64,000 nucleotides of DNA from Henriciella sp. (GCA_013213785.1 JABSPZ010000013.1:1-64000); one strand, 5' to 3'; numbered from the stretch's first letter, positions 24,964 to 34,025 are shown. Program-made: numbers and translations. The notes: generated from the letters alone by a model not told the origin.

Positions 24964-24990
24964 TTTAATTTGGGATATTTCTATACCCCC
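24964..24990 (-). repeat. Terminal inverted repeat, right
   Basis: On the minus strand it begins GGGGGTATAGAAATATC and continues CCAAATTAAA, matching the left end with two differences. Confidence 0.85.
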
Positions 24991-25006
24991 TGCGCATCTG
25001 GCAGGG
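24988..25006 (+). repeat. Direct repeat, right copy, flanking the mobile cassette
   Basis: CCCTGCGCATCTGGCAGGG, identical to 21448-21466. It continues into GCCTTTTC, completing the right arm of the original terminator. Confidence 0.85.
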
Positions 25007-25036
25007 CCTTTTCTATGTCATTGAAAGTAAACAGCC

Positions 25037-25450
25037 TTACTCGGTTGTTTCTTCCTCAACAGCTTCTTCGGCGTCAGCGACAGCTTCTTCAACAGCTTCT
25101 TCAGCTGCGTCCATCATGTCACCGGCTGCATCAGCGACAGCGTCGCCGGCATCAGTCGCCATTTCAGTAGCGGCGTCGGCGGCTTCAGAAGCCGTTTCAG
25201 CAGCTGCGTCTACAGCGTCGCCTGCAGCTTCCATCGTCGCGTCAGCGGCGTCGCTTGCGGCTTCACCTGTTGCGTCGACAGCAGCTTCAACAGCATCGCC
25301 AGTTGCTTCGGCTGCATCACCTGCGGCTTCAACAGTAGCTTCTGCTGCGTCTTCTACGGCGTCTGCAGCGGAATCAGCGGCTTCCTCAGCAGCGGTACAC
25401 GCGACCAAACCAGCCGCAGCAACTGCTGCAATCCAGAGTTTCATACTCAT
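25037..25450 (-). CDS. Ala/Glu/Asp-rich repeat lipoprotein
   Basis: 137 residues. A lipoprotein signal (AGLVACTAAE) is followed by a mature chain made almost only of Ala, Glu, Asp, Thr, Val and Met, in repeats such as DAVEAAVDATGEAASDAADA and EAVEEAVADAEEAVEEETTE. Spacing of about 7 or 11 residues suggests an amphipathic, very acidic helix or coiled coil, LEA-like in composition. There are no catalytic motifs. GGAAGAG upstream supports the start at 25450. Before the cassette arrived it shared a bidirectional terminator with the SDR gene. Probable envelope structural or stress protein, by inference. Confidence 0.75.
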   Translation of the reverse strand: MSMKLWIAAVAAAGLVACTAAEEAADSAADAVEDAAEATVEAAGDAAEATGDAVEAAVDATGEAASDAADATMEAAGDAVDAAAETASEAADAATEMATDAGDAVADAAGDMMDAAEEAVEEAVADAEEAVEEETTE

Positions 25451-25624
25451 TGTCTCTTCCCCTCTAGAAGATACGCCACAATTGGCGTGACGGGATAATA
25501 CGGGAATCGCGTATAAATTGCAGGGGGAAACTGCAGAGGGGGATTTTGGCCCAGATTTCCGCATGGGAATGCCTTGTCTTACCGCAAGGTTGCCCTCCTA
25601 TCAGGCAGGAAACAGGAGGCACTT

Positions 25625-26608
25625 ATGGCGATACATACCCCGCTTTGCGATTTTCTCGGCACCAAGCACCCGATCATGTTGGCTGGGATGGGCGGCGTTT
25701 CATACGCTGAACTGGCCGCCGCGATGTGTAATGCCGGTGGGTATGGCGTATTGGGCATGGCCGGAACATCTCCAGACTTCATCGCCAGCCAGATGGCCCG
25801 CGTCAAAGAGTTGACCGACAAACCGTTCGGCGTGGACTTGCTCGCAGCCGATCCGACCAGTCTCGAAAAGAGTGTAGATGTGATCATTGAGGGCGGTGCT
25901 GACAGCTTCGTGGCAGGTCTCGGTGTTCCGATGCCGATCATGAAGAAGCTCAAAGATGCTGGCGTGAAAGTCATGGTTGTTGGCGGCGCGGTGAAGCACG
26001 CCATCAAAGCCGAGCAAGCCGGATGCGACGCTGTTATCCTGCAAGGCGGTGAAGGCGGAGGCCATACGGGTCTTGTTGGAACCCTGCCTCTGGTCGCGCA
26101 AGCGGTGGAAGCGGTGGACATTCCTGTTGTCGCCGCGGGCGGGATCTATGATGGTCGCGGCCTCGCAGCAGCGCTTTCGCTCGGCGCTATCGGCGTTTGG
26201 ATGGGAACGCGCTTTATCGCATCTGCTGAGGCGCACGCCGCGCAATCCTATAAAGAAACCGTCGTCGGGGCCGGGGACACCGACACAACCCGCACGCGCT
26301 GCTATTCCGGGAAACCGATGCGGTGCCGGACGAATGAGTACATCAAAGACTGGGAAAGCCGCCCGGGCGATATTCAGCCTTTCCCGATGCAAGCGGCTTT
26401 GTCCGTCCAGACCGACGTCATTGGCGGCATCGGCGGCGTCACGGACGAGGCTCGTCTCGATGGAAGCAAGTCTTGCTTCGCGATGGGCCAATCGGCCGGC
26501 GGCGTGAAGGACATCCTGCCCGTCAAAGAGATTGTTGATCGGATTATGGACGAGGCCGAAGCTTCGATCGCCCGCGTCTCAGCGCTCCGGGTTTCTGAAA
26601 CCGCTTAA
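25625..26608 (+). CDS. Nitronate monooxygenase family flavoprotein
   Basis: 327 residues of the NMO/2-nitropropane dioxygenase TIM barrel: MLAGMGGVSYAELAAAMCNA at the N-terminus, LQGGEGGGHTG (FMN phosphate region), VVAAGGIYDGRGLAAAL and GVWMGTRFIAS. It would oxidise alkyl nitronates such as propionate-3-nitronate with FMN. An AGGAGG six bases before 25625 decides the start over the longer frame. Divergent from the lipoprotein gene. Confidence 0.88.
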   Translation: MAIHTPLCDFLGTKHPIMLAGMGGVSYAELAAAMCNAGGYGVLGMAGTSPDFIASQMARVKELTDKPFGVDLLAADPTSLEKSVDVIIEGGADSFVAGLGVPMPIMKKLKDAGVKVMVVGGAVKHAIKAEQAGCDAVILQGGEGGGHTGLVGTLPLVAQAVEAVDIPVVAAGGIYDGRGLAAALSLGAIGVWMGTRFIASAEAHAAQSYKETVVGAGDTDTTRTRCYSGKPMRCRTNEYIKDWESRPGDIQPFPMQAALSVQTDVIGGIGGVTDEARLDGSKSCFAMGQSAGGVKDILPVKEIVDRIMDEAEASIARVSALRVSETA

Positions 26609-26630
26609 AGCGTTTCTCGTCCGGTCGGTT

Positions 26631-27317
26631 TTAATCGACGCGAAGGGAGTATCCGGCAGATCGTACGGTGCGGATCGGATTATTCCCGCCTTCGCTCATC
26701 AAGGCTTTGCGTAGTCGGCCAATATGAACGTCGACCGTGCGCGCTTCGACATAAACGTCTGAGCCCCAGACCCCATCCAGCAATTGTTCGCGAGAGAACA
26801 CGCGTCCTGGATGCTGTGCGAAATATTCGAGCAAGCGGAACTCGGTTGGTCCGAGGTGAATGTCCTTGCCACCGCGCGTGACACTATGGGTGGAGCGATC
26901 GATTTGAATATCCCCAATCTTGATTTGATCATCCATCAAAGCGGGGCGAATTCGGCGTAAAACCGCCTTTACCCGCGCCATCAATTCATTGGTGGAAAAC
27001 GGTTTGGTGACATAGTCGTCAGCGCCCGTTTCCAGGCCTCTAATCCGGTCAGCTTCTTCGGTACGAGCTGTGAGCATGATGATCGGAAGGTTGGCCGTCT
27101 CTTGCCGCGCGCGGACCCGGCGACAAATTTCAATTCCCGAGATCTTTGGCAGCATCCAATCGAGCAGCATCAAATCCGGTATGCGCTCATCAATCAGCAG
27201 CATCGCTTCGTCGCCATCATTAGCGATCGCGGTTTCATACCCTTCGGCCTCTAAATTGTAACGCAGCAGTTCAGAAACGGATTGTTCGTCCTCGGCGATG
27301 ACAATGAACGGTTTCAT
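26631..27317 (-). CDS. phoB: Phosphate regulon response regulator PhoB
   Basis: 228 residues: receiver domain with acidic pocket near EDE (10-12), phospho-acceptor Asp53 (LLDWMLP) and Lys105 (TKPF), then an OmpR-type winged helix (FRLLEYFAQHPGRVFSREQL, RTVDVHIGRLRKAL). It binds Pho boxes when phosphate is low. It overlaps phoU by four bases at the end of the pst unit, and phoR lies at the other end of the locus. Confidence 0.95.
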   Translation of the reverse strand: MKPFIVIAEDEQSVSELLRYNLEAEGYETAIANDGDEAMLLIDERIPDLMLLDWMLPKISGIEICRRVRARQETANLPIIMLTARTEEADRIRGLETGADDYVTKPFSTNELMARVKAVLRRIRPALMDDQIKIGDIQIDRSTHSVTRGGKDIHLGPTEFRLLEYFAQHPGRVFSREQLLDGVWGSDVYVEARTVDVHIGRLRKALMSEGGNNPIRTVRSAGYSLRVD

Positions 27318-28024
27318 GATTGAGCTTCCTGGGTTTGGCTCGAAATGGTGCTAGCCTCAGCTTCTGTAATCTGTTGGCCGGTGGCGATGAAGTGGACGAC
27401 TTTAGCAATATTGGTGCAGTGATCACCGATACGTTCCAAATTCTTCACGATGAATAGGAAATTGGCGCGGGCATTAATTTGCTCGGGCGCTTCCGCCATA
27501 AAAACGAGCATAGATCGCAGGAGCGCGTTGTACCGGCTATCGATATCGTCGTCTTGATGAAGCACTTTAATCGCCGAGACGGGATCGCGCCGCGCATAAG
27601 CGTCCAGCGCCACCTGCAACATGCGCGAAACAGCTTGGCCCATCCGTTCAATCCCCTTCAGGGCCGCCCGATCATCCTCGTCGACGACAGCAAGACTGCG
27701 CCGGGCGATGTTCTTGGCAAGATCTCCAATCCGCTCAATGCCGCCTGCCAGCTTAATCGCGCCTATCACGTTTCGCAGATCCGCGGCCATTGGCTGGCGA
27801 AGGGCCAACATGCGAACGGCTTGTCGTTCGATATCTTTTTCCAGGCGATCCATTTCGAGATCGCGCTCGATGACGAGCTCGGCCAACTGAGCGTCTCTGG
27901 CGACGACGGCTCTTGAGGCGTCTCTAATCATGGCCTCCGCCAAGCCGCCCATCCGCAAGATATCGGCTGAGAGCCGATCGAGCTCTTCCGTATAGGCGCT
28001 GACAATGTGTTGTGGTCCTGCCAC
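27314..28024 (-). CDS. phoU: Phosphate signalling protein PhoU
   Basis: 236 residues forming two three-helix bundles, with the repeated metal-binding-like segments of PhoU (VIERDLEMDRLEKDIERQ and VLHQDDDIDSRYNALLR). IGDLAKNIARR and IGDHCTNIAKVV are typical. It links the Pst transporter to PhoR and keeps the regulon off when phosphate is plentiful. It lies 11 bp after pstB and overlaps phoB. Confidence 0.96.
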   Translation of the reverse strand: MAGPQHIVSAYTEELDRLSADILRMGGLAEAMIRDASRAVVARDAQLAELVIERDLEMDRLEKDIERQAVRMLALRQPMAADLRNVIGAIKLAGGIERIGDLAKNIARRSLAVVDEDDRAALKGIERMGQAVSRMLQVALDAYARRDPVSAIKVLHQDDDIDSRYNALLRSMLVFMAEAPEQINARANFLFIVKNLERIGDHCTNIAKVVHFIATGQQITEAEASTISSQTQEAQS

Positions 28025-28035
28025 GTATATCTCCT

Positions 28036-28848
28036 TTAGCCGAACCGGCCTGTAATATAGTCCTGCGTACGCTGCTTCGCTGGATTAGTGAAAATCATTT
28101 CGGTGTCGCCAACTTCCACGAGTTCTCCGAGATTGAAGAAGGCCGTTCTTTGCGACACGCGTGCCGCTTGTTGCATGGAATGGGTCACGATGATGATGCA
28201 GTAACGAAGTCGCAAATCATCGATCAGTTCTTCGATCCTCGCCGTCGCGATCGGATCGAGCGCCGAGCATGGCTCGTCCATGAGAATGACTTCCGGACTG
28301 ATCGCAATCGCTCGTGCGATACAAAGTCTCTGTTGTTGGCCGCCAGAAAGGCTGGTGCCGATCGCGTTCAGACGGTCTTTGACTTCGTCCCAAAGCCCGG
28401 CTTTCTGAAGCGAAACTTCGACAATTTGATCGAGTTCGGCTTTCGATCCGGCCAGCCCATGAATGCGGGGGCCGTAGGCGATATTGTCATAGACAGATTT
28501 CGGGAATGGGTTTGGTTTCTGAAACACCATCCCGACCTTTGAACGAAGCGTCACCGGGTCGAGGCTCGGCGCATTGATATTCTCGCCGTCCATAATGATC
28601 TCACCGTCAACGATGGCGCCCTCAATCGTGTCATTCATACGGTTAAGGCAGCGCAAGAAAGTCGATTTCCCACACCCGGAAGGCCCGATCAGTGAGGTCA
28701 CGGATTTATCTTGAATCTTCAGGGAGATGTTCTGAATCGCGACTTTGTCATGATAGCGGACATTGATGCCGCGACATTCGATCTTAGCCCCGCCAATGCC
28801 AAACCCGGCTGGGGAGAAACCGCTCTGAGATGTGTTCGTATCCGCCAT
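28036..28848 (-). CDS. pstB: Phosphate ABC transporter ATP-binding protein PstB
   Basis: 270 residues with Walker [10 protein letters not shown], the PstB-typical RCLNRMND after it, signature [14 protein letters not shown], Walker [14 protein letters not shown] and the switch His ([15 protein letters not shown]). It powers high-affinity phosphate uptake. The ATG at 28848 has a GGAG at proper distance; an ATG three codons upstream overlaps pstA. Confidence 0.97.
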   Translation of the reverse strand: MADTNTSQSGFSPAGFGIGGAKIECRGINVRYHDKVAIQNISLKIQDKSVTSLIGPSGCGKSTFLRCLNRMNDTIEGAIVDGEIIMDGENINAPSLDPVTLRSKVGMVFQKPNPFPKSVYDNIAYGPRIHGLAGSKAELDQIVEVSLQKAGLWDEVKDRLNAIGTSLSGGQQQRLCIARAIAISPEVILMDEPCSALDPIATARIEELIDDLRLRYCIIIVTHSMQQAARVSQRTAFFNLGELVEVGDTEMIFTNPAKQRTQDYITGRFG

Positions 28849-28850
28849 AA

Positions 28851-30395
28851 TTACCATCTCCGCTCAAAGCGACGCCGAAGCAAAATTGCGACCAAGTTCA
28901 TGCCTACCAAAATCGTAAGCAGCATAATGATTACGGCGGCTGTCATCGGCTCCCACGCGCGTTCCGCGCCAGAGAACCACTTATAGATTAAAACGGGCAA
29001 AACGGTTGCCTCATCACTTGGCGAACGCGGCACTTCGCTGATGAAGGCCACCATCCCAATTAATAGAAGCGGCGCCGTTTCGCCGAGGGCGCGCGCCATC
29101 GCGATGATCGCGCCTGTGAAAATGCCGGGCGCGGCGAGCGGCAATACGTGGTGGAACACCGCCTGAGAATGCGAAGCGCCAAGCCCGAGCGCGGCATCCC
29201 GGACGGACGGTGGAACCGACTGAAGCGCGGCGCGAGAGGCAATGATAATGGTCGGTAGAACGAGCAAACCAAGCACCAGTCCCCCGACGAGCGGAACAGA
29301 ACGCGGCATCCCGAACGTATTCAGGAACACCGCCGCGCCAAGGAGCCCGAAAATGATGGAAGGGACGGCCGCGAGATTATTGATATTGACCTCGATCACG
29401 TTCGTTAGAAGCGATTTCTTGGCAAACTCCTCGAGATAAACGGCGGCCAATATACCTACCGGGATCGCGAACAGAGCAGTGATCAGCATCGTAAATAGCG
29501 ATCCGACGAGCGCTGCAGCGGCGCCTGCAAGTTCCGGATAGGTGCTGTCTGAGTTGGAGAACAGGCTTTGATTGAAGCGATATTGAATCTTGCCGCGCTC
29601 CTGCAGCATCATCCCAAAGACGATTTGCCGGTTGCTGACTTTGCGGTTCTCGCTCGAACTCGGAAGAATAATGGCTTCGATCCGGCCAGCGTTTTGCTCG
29701 CCCAGATCGGGGAGTGCGCCGGCCATATGTTTTAGCTCAAGCGCCGCGCCCGCGACATCAAGCAGTTCGAACCATGCGCCTGAGAGCGAAATCAAAATGT
29801 CGGTATTTGGGGCCGGTAGTGCCTCCACGAATTCCTGGAAATCGACGAACCCGTCAGGATCAGCATCTGTGAGACGGAACATGCCAGATGTGTCGGCGGC
29901 AAATCTGCCCGCGCGTCCAACCTCTCGGGATTCATGATCCTTGATGTTGTTTTTGAGATAAAGGTCGAGATCGTCCGACAGCGCTAAGCGCGTCTCAACC
30001 GGACCTTCGAATAGGTTGGGATCGTCTTGTGCCTCTTCGGTCAATGGCAATACCGCCAAACGAGTCGTCAGACCAAAGAGTTCGATCCGCGCTTGCCTGT
30101 CGGCGGCGATCTCTGGAAACTCCTCCAGCAGGGCGTCCCGGACGGCGAGGTTAAGATCGGAAACTGTCAATTCAGGGCGTTGAGACAGCTCTGATTGATC
30201 AATCGTCACAACCAGCATGTGCCGGGAAAACGCGCCAAGCGCTTTACTTGAAATCGAGACCAGCAGGATGGCCAAGAAGCTGATCGCAATCCCGATCGCA
30301 AGCTGACCGTACAGCTTGAACCGGCGCTCGGCCGCATGCCGTTTTTTCAAGCGTTGCTCAGCAAACGCTTCCGGGGAGAGCGCTGGTTTACTCAT
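28851..30395 (-). CDS. pstA: Phosphate ABC transporter permease PstA with large N-terminal domain
   Basis: 514 residues, longer than E. coli PstA because of a periplasmic N-terminal region (about 60-290, DUF3333 type in alphaproteobacteria) after the first membrane span. The permease core follows, with six hydrophobic segments and the EAA-like loop [20 protein letters not shown] contacting PstB. The start overlaps the end of pstC by eight bases. Confidence 0.94.
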   Translation of the reverse strand: MSKPALSPEAFAEQRLKKRHAAERRFKLYGQLAIGIAISFLAILLVSISSKALGAFSRHMLVVTIDQSELSQRPELTVSDLNLAVRDALLEEFPEIAADRQARIELFGLTTRLAVLPLTEEAQDDPNLFEGPVETRLALSDDLDLYLKNNIKDHESREVGRAGRFAADTSGMFRLTDADPDGFVDFQEFVEALPAPNTDILISLSGAWFELLDVAGAALELKHMAGALPDLGEQNAGRIEAIILPSSSENRKVSNRQIVFGMMLQERGKIQYRFNQSLFSNSDSTYPELAGAAAALVGSLFTMLITALFAIPVGILAAVYLEEFAKKSLLTNVIEVNINNLAAVPSIIFGLLGAAVFLNTFGMPRSVPLVGGLVLGLLVLPTIIIASRAALQSVPPSVRDAALGLGASHSQAVFHHVLPLAAPGIFTGAIIAMARALGETAPLLLIGMVAFISEVPRSPSDEATVLPVLIYKWFSGAERAWEPMTAAVIIMLLTILVGMNLVAILLRRRFERRW

Positions 30396-31809
30396 AAGCT
30401 TCCCGGTATCGTTGCACCACCCGAAGGGCGATGATGTTGAAGAGCAAAGTCACGCCGAAAAGAACGAATCCGAGAGCGAAGGCAGATACGGTGCGTGCGC
30501 TATCGAACGCTGTGTCCCCGGTGAGGAGGGCAACAATCTGATAGGTAACCGTGGTGATATCTGACGTGGGATCCAGCGTGATTAAAGCGCGCCCACCGGC
30601 GGCCATCACAACAATCATGGTTTCCCCGATCGCTCGGGAAACACCGAGTAAGATCGCGGCAATGATGCCGGGCAACGCCGCGGGCAGAATGACTTGCTTG
30701 ATCATTTCAGATTTGGTCGCGCCCATCGCGAGGGCGCCGTCGCGCAAAGACTGCGGAACCGCATTGATCACATCATCAGACAGAGAACTGATAAAAGGAA
30801 TAATCATGACGCCCATAACGAGACCGGCCGCCAGCGCGCTCGTGGGTTGCGCGGCAAGGAGGGTGTCGGGCGTGAACGGAAGTGCGTTCACCCACTGCGC
30901 GAAATCGCGCACCAGAGGCGCGATCAACGTCGCGGCGAAGAAGCCGAAAACGACCGTCGGTATTCCGGCGAGCAACTCTAGGATGGGTTTGACCCAGGCG
31001 CGAAATTGAGGGCTCGCATATTCGGAGAGATAGATCGCAGAGAACAATCCAACCGGTACCGCAACGAGCATCGCCAAAAACGCGATCATCAGGGTTCCAA
31101 AGAACAAAGGTACGGCGCCAAAATTCGCGCCTGTTTGCGCATTCCAATCTGTTCCAAACAAAAACTCAAAAATGCTCGGACCATCTGGAAGACTGAAAAA
31201 CCGAACGGTTTCGAACACAAGCGATAGCACAATGCCTGCAGTCGTAAGGACGGCGATTGCTGCGCAAACAAACAAAGCCGACGTGATGCCAAGCTCTACA
31301 TATGAACGTGCTGGAAAGCGACGGCTCAGTTGATGGCGCCCGAAGAAGAAACCGGCTGCCCCGGCAAGCGTGGCAAGGAAGATCGCCGTTAAGCGCGCTG
31401 AGCCTTTTAGGGTGGAGAAGCGCTCCACACTGGCGTCAAATAGCAAGTTTCCTGTCGTACTGGCCCGTTTGCTTTGCGCATACTCGACCACGCGATTGAC
31501 GAAGAAATCAACTTGTTCAGGGCCGCGCGCGATGAGGTAATCTGGTAGTTCGCTGACAAAGGTGCTGCGCACGAAACCATCTGAAAATAGCAGATACATC
31601 AACAGCACAAAGGCCGCCGGCAAAACAGTTGCGATGGCGAGGAAATAGCCGTGGAAATTTGGCTGTGAATTGAGCCGCGCACCGAAGGTCGGTCCAATGG
31701 TCAAGGCGCCCACGCGTTGCCGCCCAAAATAGAATGCAAAAAAGGCCGCGGCCGCCAATGGGGCGATCACCAACCATCCGATGGGAAGGTATCCTATTGT
31801 TTGCAGCAT
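30388..31809 (-). CDS. pstC: Phosphate ABC transporter permease PstC
   Basis: 473 residues, enlarged at the N-terminus compared with the E. coli protein. It has several transmembrane segments, the family segment FEFLFGTDWNA, ELLAGIPTVVFGFFA in the core, and the coupling loop DGALAMGATKSEMIKQVILP. First gene of the pstC-pstA-pstB-phoU-phoB unit. A Pho-box-like sequence lies about 43 bp before the start. No pstS lies on either side. Confidence 0.95.
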   Translation of the reverse strand: MLQTIGYLPIGWLVIAPLAAAAFFAFYFGRQRVGALTIGPTFGARLNSQPNFHGYFLAIATVLPAAFVLLMYLLFSDGFVRSTFVSELPDYLIARGPEQVDFFVNRVVEYAQSKRASTTGNLLFDASVERFSTLKGSARLTAIFLATLAGAAGFFFGRHQLSRRFPARSYVELGITSALFVCAAIAVLTTAGIVLSLVFETVRFFSLPDGPSIFEFLFGTDWNAQTGANFGAVPLFFGTLMIAFLAMLVAVPVGLFSAIYLSEYASPQFRAWVKPILELLAGIPTVVFGFFAATLIAPLVRDFAQWVNALPFTPDTLLAAQPTSALAAGLVMGVMIIPFISSLSDDVINAVPQSLRDGALAMGATKSEMIKQVILPAALPGIIAAILLGVSRAIGETMIVVMAAGGRALITLDPTSDITTVTYQIVALLTGDTAFDSARTVSAFALGFVLFGVTLLFNIIALRVVQRYREAYE

Positions 31810-31851
31810 AAAATGGTCGTTCGCTCAGGTCGGGCGCTCTTACATCGCGTT

Positions 31852-31870
31852 CTTAACACGTTTGTGACAC
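31852..31870 (-). promoter_or_regulatory. Putative Pho box upstream of pstC
   Basis: Minus strand GTGTCACAAACGTGTTAAG contains TGTCA and TGTTA spaced 11 bases, the direct-repeat spacing of PhoB sites (consensus halves CTGTCAT). Its location 43-61 bp before pstC fits a PhoB-activated promoter. Confidence 0.5.
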
Positions 31871-31901
31871 TGGAAAGCGCGAGGTGCGCTTCGGTCTTTC
31901 T

Positions 31902-32549
31902 CTAGAATGGTATCGGCGCAGAGAAACGCATGCGCGCAGCTGTATCAGGATGGTCTATTTCAAGTGTTTCTGCGTGAAGACACAGCCGCGGATACCGCGT
32001 CTTATCGCCATAGAACACGTCGCCCAAAATGGGGTGTCCCATGCTTGCCAAATGCAGTCGCAACTGATGAGACCGCCCGGTTTCAGGATGCAGCTGTAAA
32101 CGAGATTGGTCTGCGGTGCGCTCAATAACATGCCAGTGCGTAATCGCGGCCTGACCGTCAGGGTCCAAATGCCGGAGCGGGCGATCGAGGGAGTATTTCG
32201 CGATTGCTTTATCAATCGTGCCCGTGTCGCCAGAGACCGAGCCCTCGACCAAGGCTTGATACGTCTTGTTGACAGTCCGTTTCTCAAACTGCCGGGACAG
32301 CGCGCGTTGCGCCTCCTTGGTTCGAGCGAAGAGCATCAATCCGGATGTGTCCATATCCAGCCGATGCACGGTCAAAACAGGGCCGTAGCGATCACTCGCG
32401 ACGCTTTGCGCGCAGAACGCTTTTTCCGGGCCTCTGCCAGGTACGCTGAGCAGGCCGCTCGGTTTGTCGATAAGAACGATCTCATCATCGCAATGGATCG
32501 TGACAACGGACTCTGCGGGTGGCGGACAATAAGGACTAGGCGCTGGCAT
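31902..32549 (-). CDS. RluA-family pseudouridine synthase
   Basis: 215 residues with the RluA catalytic loop VHRLDMDTSGLML (Asp65), VLIDKPSGLLSVPGRG near the N-terminus, ETGRSHQLRLHLASMGHPI and GDVFYG. It isomerises uridine in rRNA or tRNA; there is no S4 domain, as in the short RluA/TruC-like members. The start at 32549 overlaps the phoR 3' end by 14 bases. It sits between phoR and the pst genes, where pstS is often found. Confidence 0.88.
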   Translation of the reverse strand: MPAPSPYCPPPAESVVTIHCDDEIVLIDKPSGLLSVPGRGPEKAFCAQSVASDRYGPVLTVHRLDMDTSGLMLFARTKEAQRALSRQFEKRTVNKTYQALVEGSVSGDTGTIDKAIAKYSLDRPLRHLDPDGQAAITHWHVIERTADQSRLQLHPETGRSHQLRLHLASMGHPILGDVFYGDKTRYPRLCLHAETLEIDHPDTAARMRFSAPIPF

Positions 32550-33906
32550 CGTCTTTGAGGCGCGGCATCCAAACACCGAATGCCGTTCCGTGGCCTTCCA
32601 AACTTTCCACCGCTAAGCCACCGCGATGACGCGCCATAATGTGCTTCACAATCGCGAGGCCAAGACCCGTACCTTCAATCTTTCCGCCGCGGCTTTCATC
32701 GACGCGATAGAAACGTTCGCCGAGGCGGGGCAGGTGCTCTTCCGAGATACCTTCGCCATCATCCGTTACCCGTACCCAAAGGGCCGGCGCGCCAGACGCG
32801 GCATAGGGCTGTAAGAGCAGCGACCTCTTCGCGTCCACTGACTGGCGGCTGCAAGCTGTGGCGGCGTCGGCCATGGTTGGGGCCGAGCCGACTAAAATTT
32901 GTACCTCGCCGCCGCGCCGCGCATATTTGATTGCATTGCTCGCTAGGTTTTGGATGACCTGAGCGATTTCATCATCGTCCGCGATCGCGCGAATGAGGTG
33001 ATCTGGCGCATCAAAATGGAGCTTGATCCCGGCGTCTTCTGCGATTGGGATGAGGCCAGAGCTGGTCGCGCGGGCTAAATCAACCAACTCGATCTCGGTG
33101 CTAGGCGCTCTGTGCTCGCTAAACTCAATTCGAGACAGCGATAAAAGATCGGCCACAAGCCGTTTCATCCGCTCTGTTTGCTGGGCCATGATATCCAGGA
33201 ACCCGTCCCACGCATCTTTGTCGTCCTTCGCAGGGCCGCGCATGGTTTCAATGAAACCACCAATGGCCGTAAGCGGTGTGCGCAATTCATGACTCGCGTT
33301 TGCGAGAAAATCGGCGCGCGCTTTCTCGGCGCGGCGAACGGCAGTGAGGTCCTCAAAAACAGATAAGACGGACCCGGACTCGGGTCCTGGACGGACATGC
33401 GCCATCCAGACTTCAGCATCTCCATGCTGCGTGAATTCAACGCGCTCATTGGCGCCGTCCGCCGACACGCGTTCTATCGCAGCCAACAAATCTGGTTGCC
33501 GGAGCAATGCTGCGGGTACGCTGGTAGCGGTTTCATCAAGGCGAAACAGGCGACGGGCATGCCTATTCACCGAAGAAAGTTGCCCGGCGGGTGAGACCAA
33601 TAAGGCCGGTAAGGGCAGGGCTGCGATAAACGATTCGATCGCTGTATCTTCACCCTCGGTGGTCTTCGACTGCGGTGGATCCAAAACCTCCGCCGTGCGA
33701 ATTTTTTGAGCCGCTGGTGCGGAGCCGACATAAAAGGCGAGTGCCCCGGCCGTCATAACGACTGCCGCCGTCATCCATTCCACCAAGCCAATGGCGCCTG
33801 TGACCAGTAATAGCGCAAGCACAGCGACACCGCCGGAGGTTAGGACAAAAAAGTCCCGAAACCGTTTTGGTGGATCTGGTTCGATCTCTGGTTTACTCTG
33901 CGACAT
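32536..33906 (-). CDS. phoR: Phosphate regulon sensor histidine kinase PhoR
   Basis: 456 residues: two N-terminal membrane spans (about 22-40 and 45-62), a PAS-like domain (about 90-190), HisKA with ANASHELRTPLTAIGGFIET (phospho-His206), then HATPase with NLASNAIKYA, VTDDGEGI and GTGLGLAIVKHI. Architecture and context (same strand as pst genes and phoB) mark it as PhoR. It is separated from pst by the pseudouridine synthase gene. Confidence 0.92.
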   Translation of the reverse strand: MSQSKPEIEPDPPKRFRDFFVLTSGGVAVLALLLVTGAIGLVEWMTAAVVMTAGALAFYVGSAPAAQKIRTAEVLDPPQSKTTEGEDTAIESFIAALPLPALLVSPAGQLSSVNRHARRLFRLDETATSVPAALLRQPDLLAAIERVSADGANERVEFTQHGDAEVWMAHVRPGPESGSVLSVFEDLTAVRRAEKARADFLANASHELRTPLTAIGGFIETMRGPAKDDKDAWDGFLDIMAQQTERMKRLVADLLSLSRIEFSEHRAPSTEIELVDLARATSSGLIPIAEDAGIKLHFDAPDHLIRAIADDDEIAQVIQNLASNAIKYARRGGEVQILVGSAPTMADAATACSRQSVDAKRSLLLQPYAASGAPALWVRVTDDGEGISEEHLPRLGERFYRVDESRGGKIEGTGLGLAIVKHIMARHRGGLAVESLEGHGTAFGVWMPRLKDDASA

Positions 33907-34025
33907 GGTCGCTCAACTTCCGGTTAGCATATGGTCCGTTATGTGCCTTCCGGCGTATAAACAGGTGATGCTGATCGGCAAGAGCGAATGCATTTTGCTG
34001 ATTATTGAAAAACGATAATTATTTG

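Larger units (their letters stand above)
21467..24987. mobile_element. Inserted cassette carrying TDO-like and kynureninase-like genes
   Basis: About 3.5 kb bounded by inverted repeats of about 27 bp (two mismatches), flanked by an identical direct repeat of up to 19 bp that restores one perfect terminator if the cassette is removed. Contents from left: a hairpin, a 60-codon tail of an unknown gene, an IS3-family remnant, the first part of an acetyltransferase gene, a kynureninase-like gene, a tryptophan-dioxygenase-like gene, a regulatory region and a second hairpin. No intact transposase for the outer repeats is visible; the broken tail at 21587-21769 could be what is left of it, which is speculation. 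The long target repeat is unlike most IS families. Confidence 0.8.

Noticed and set aside
21467-24987. An integrative element with tyrosine-recombinase att sites instead of a transposon
   Set aside because: There is no integrase, and inverted repeats at both ends fit transposition better, although the long flanking repeat leaves this open.
25116-25490. Ala/Ser-rich open frame on the plus strand
   Set aside because: It is the mirror of the Ala-rich lipoprotein on the minus strand, whose signal peptide and lipobox mark it as the real gene.
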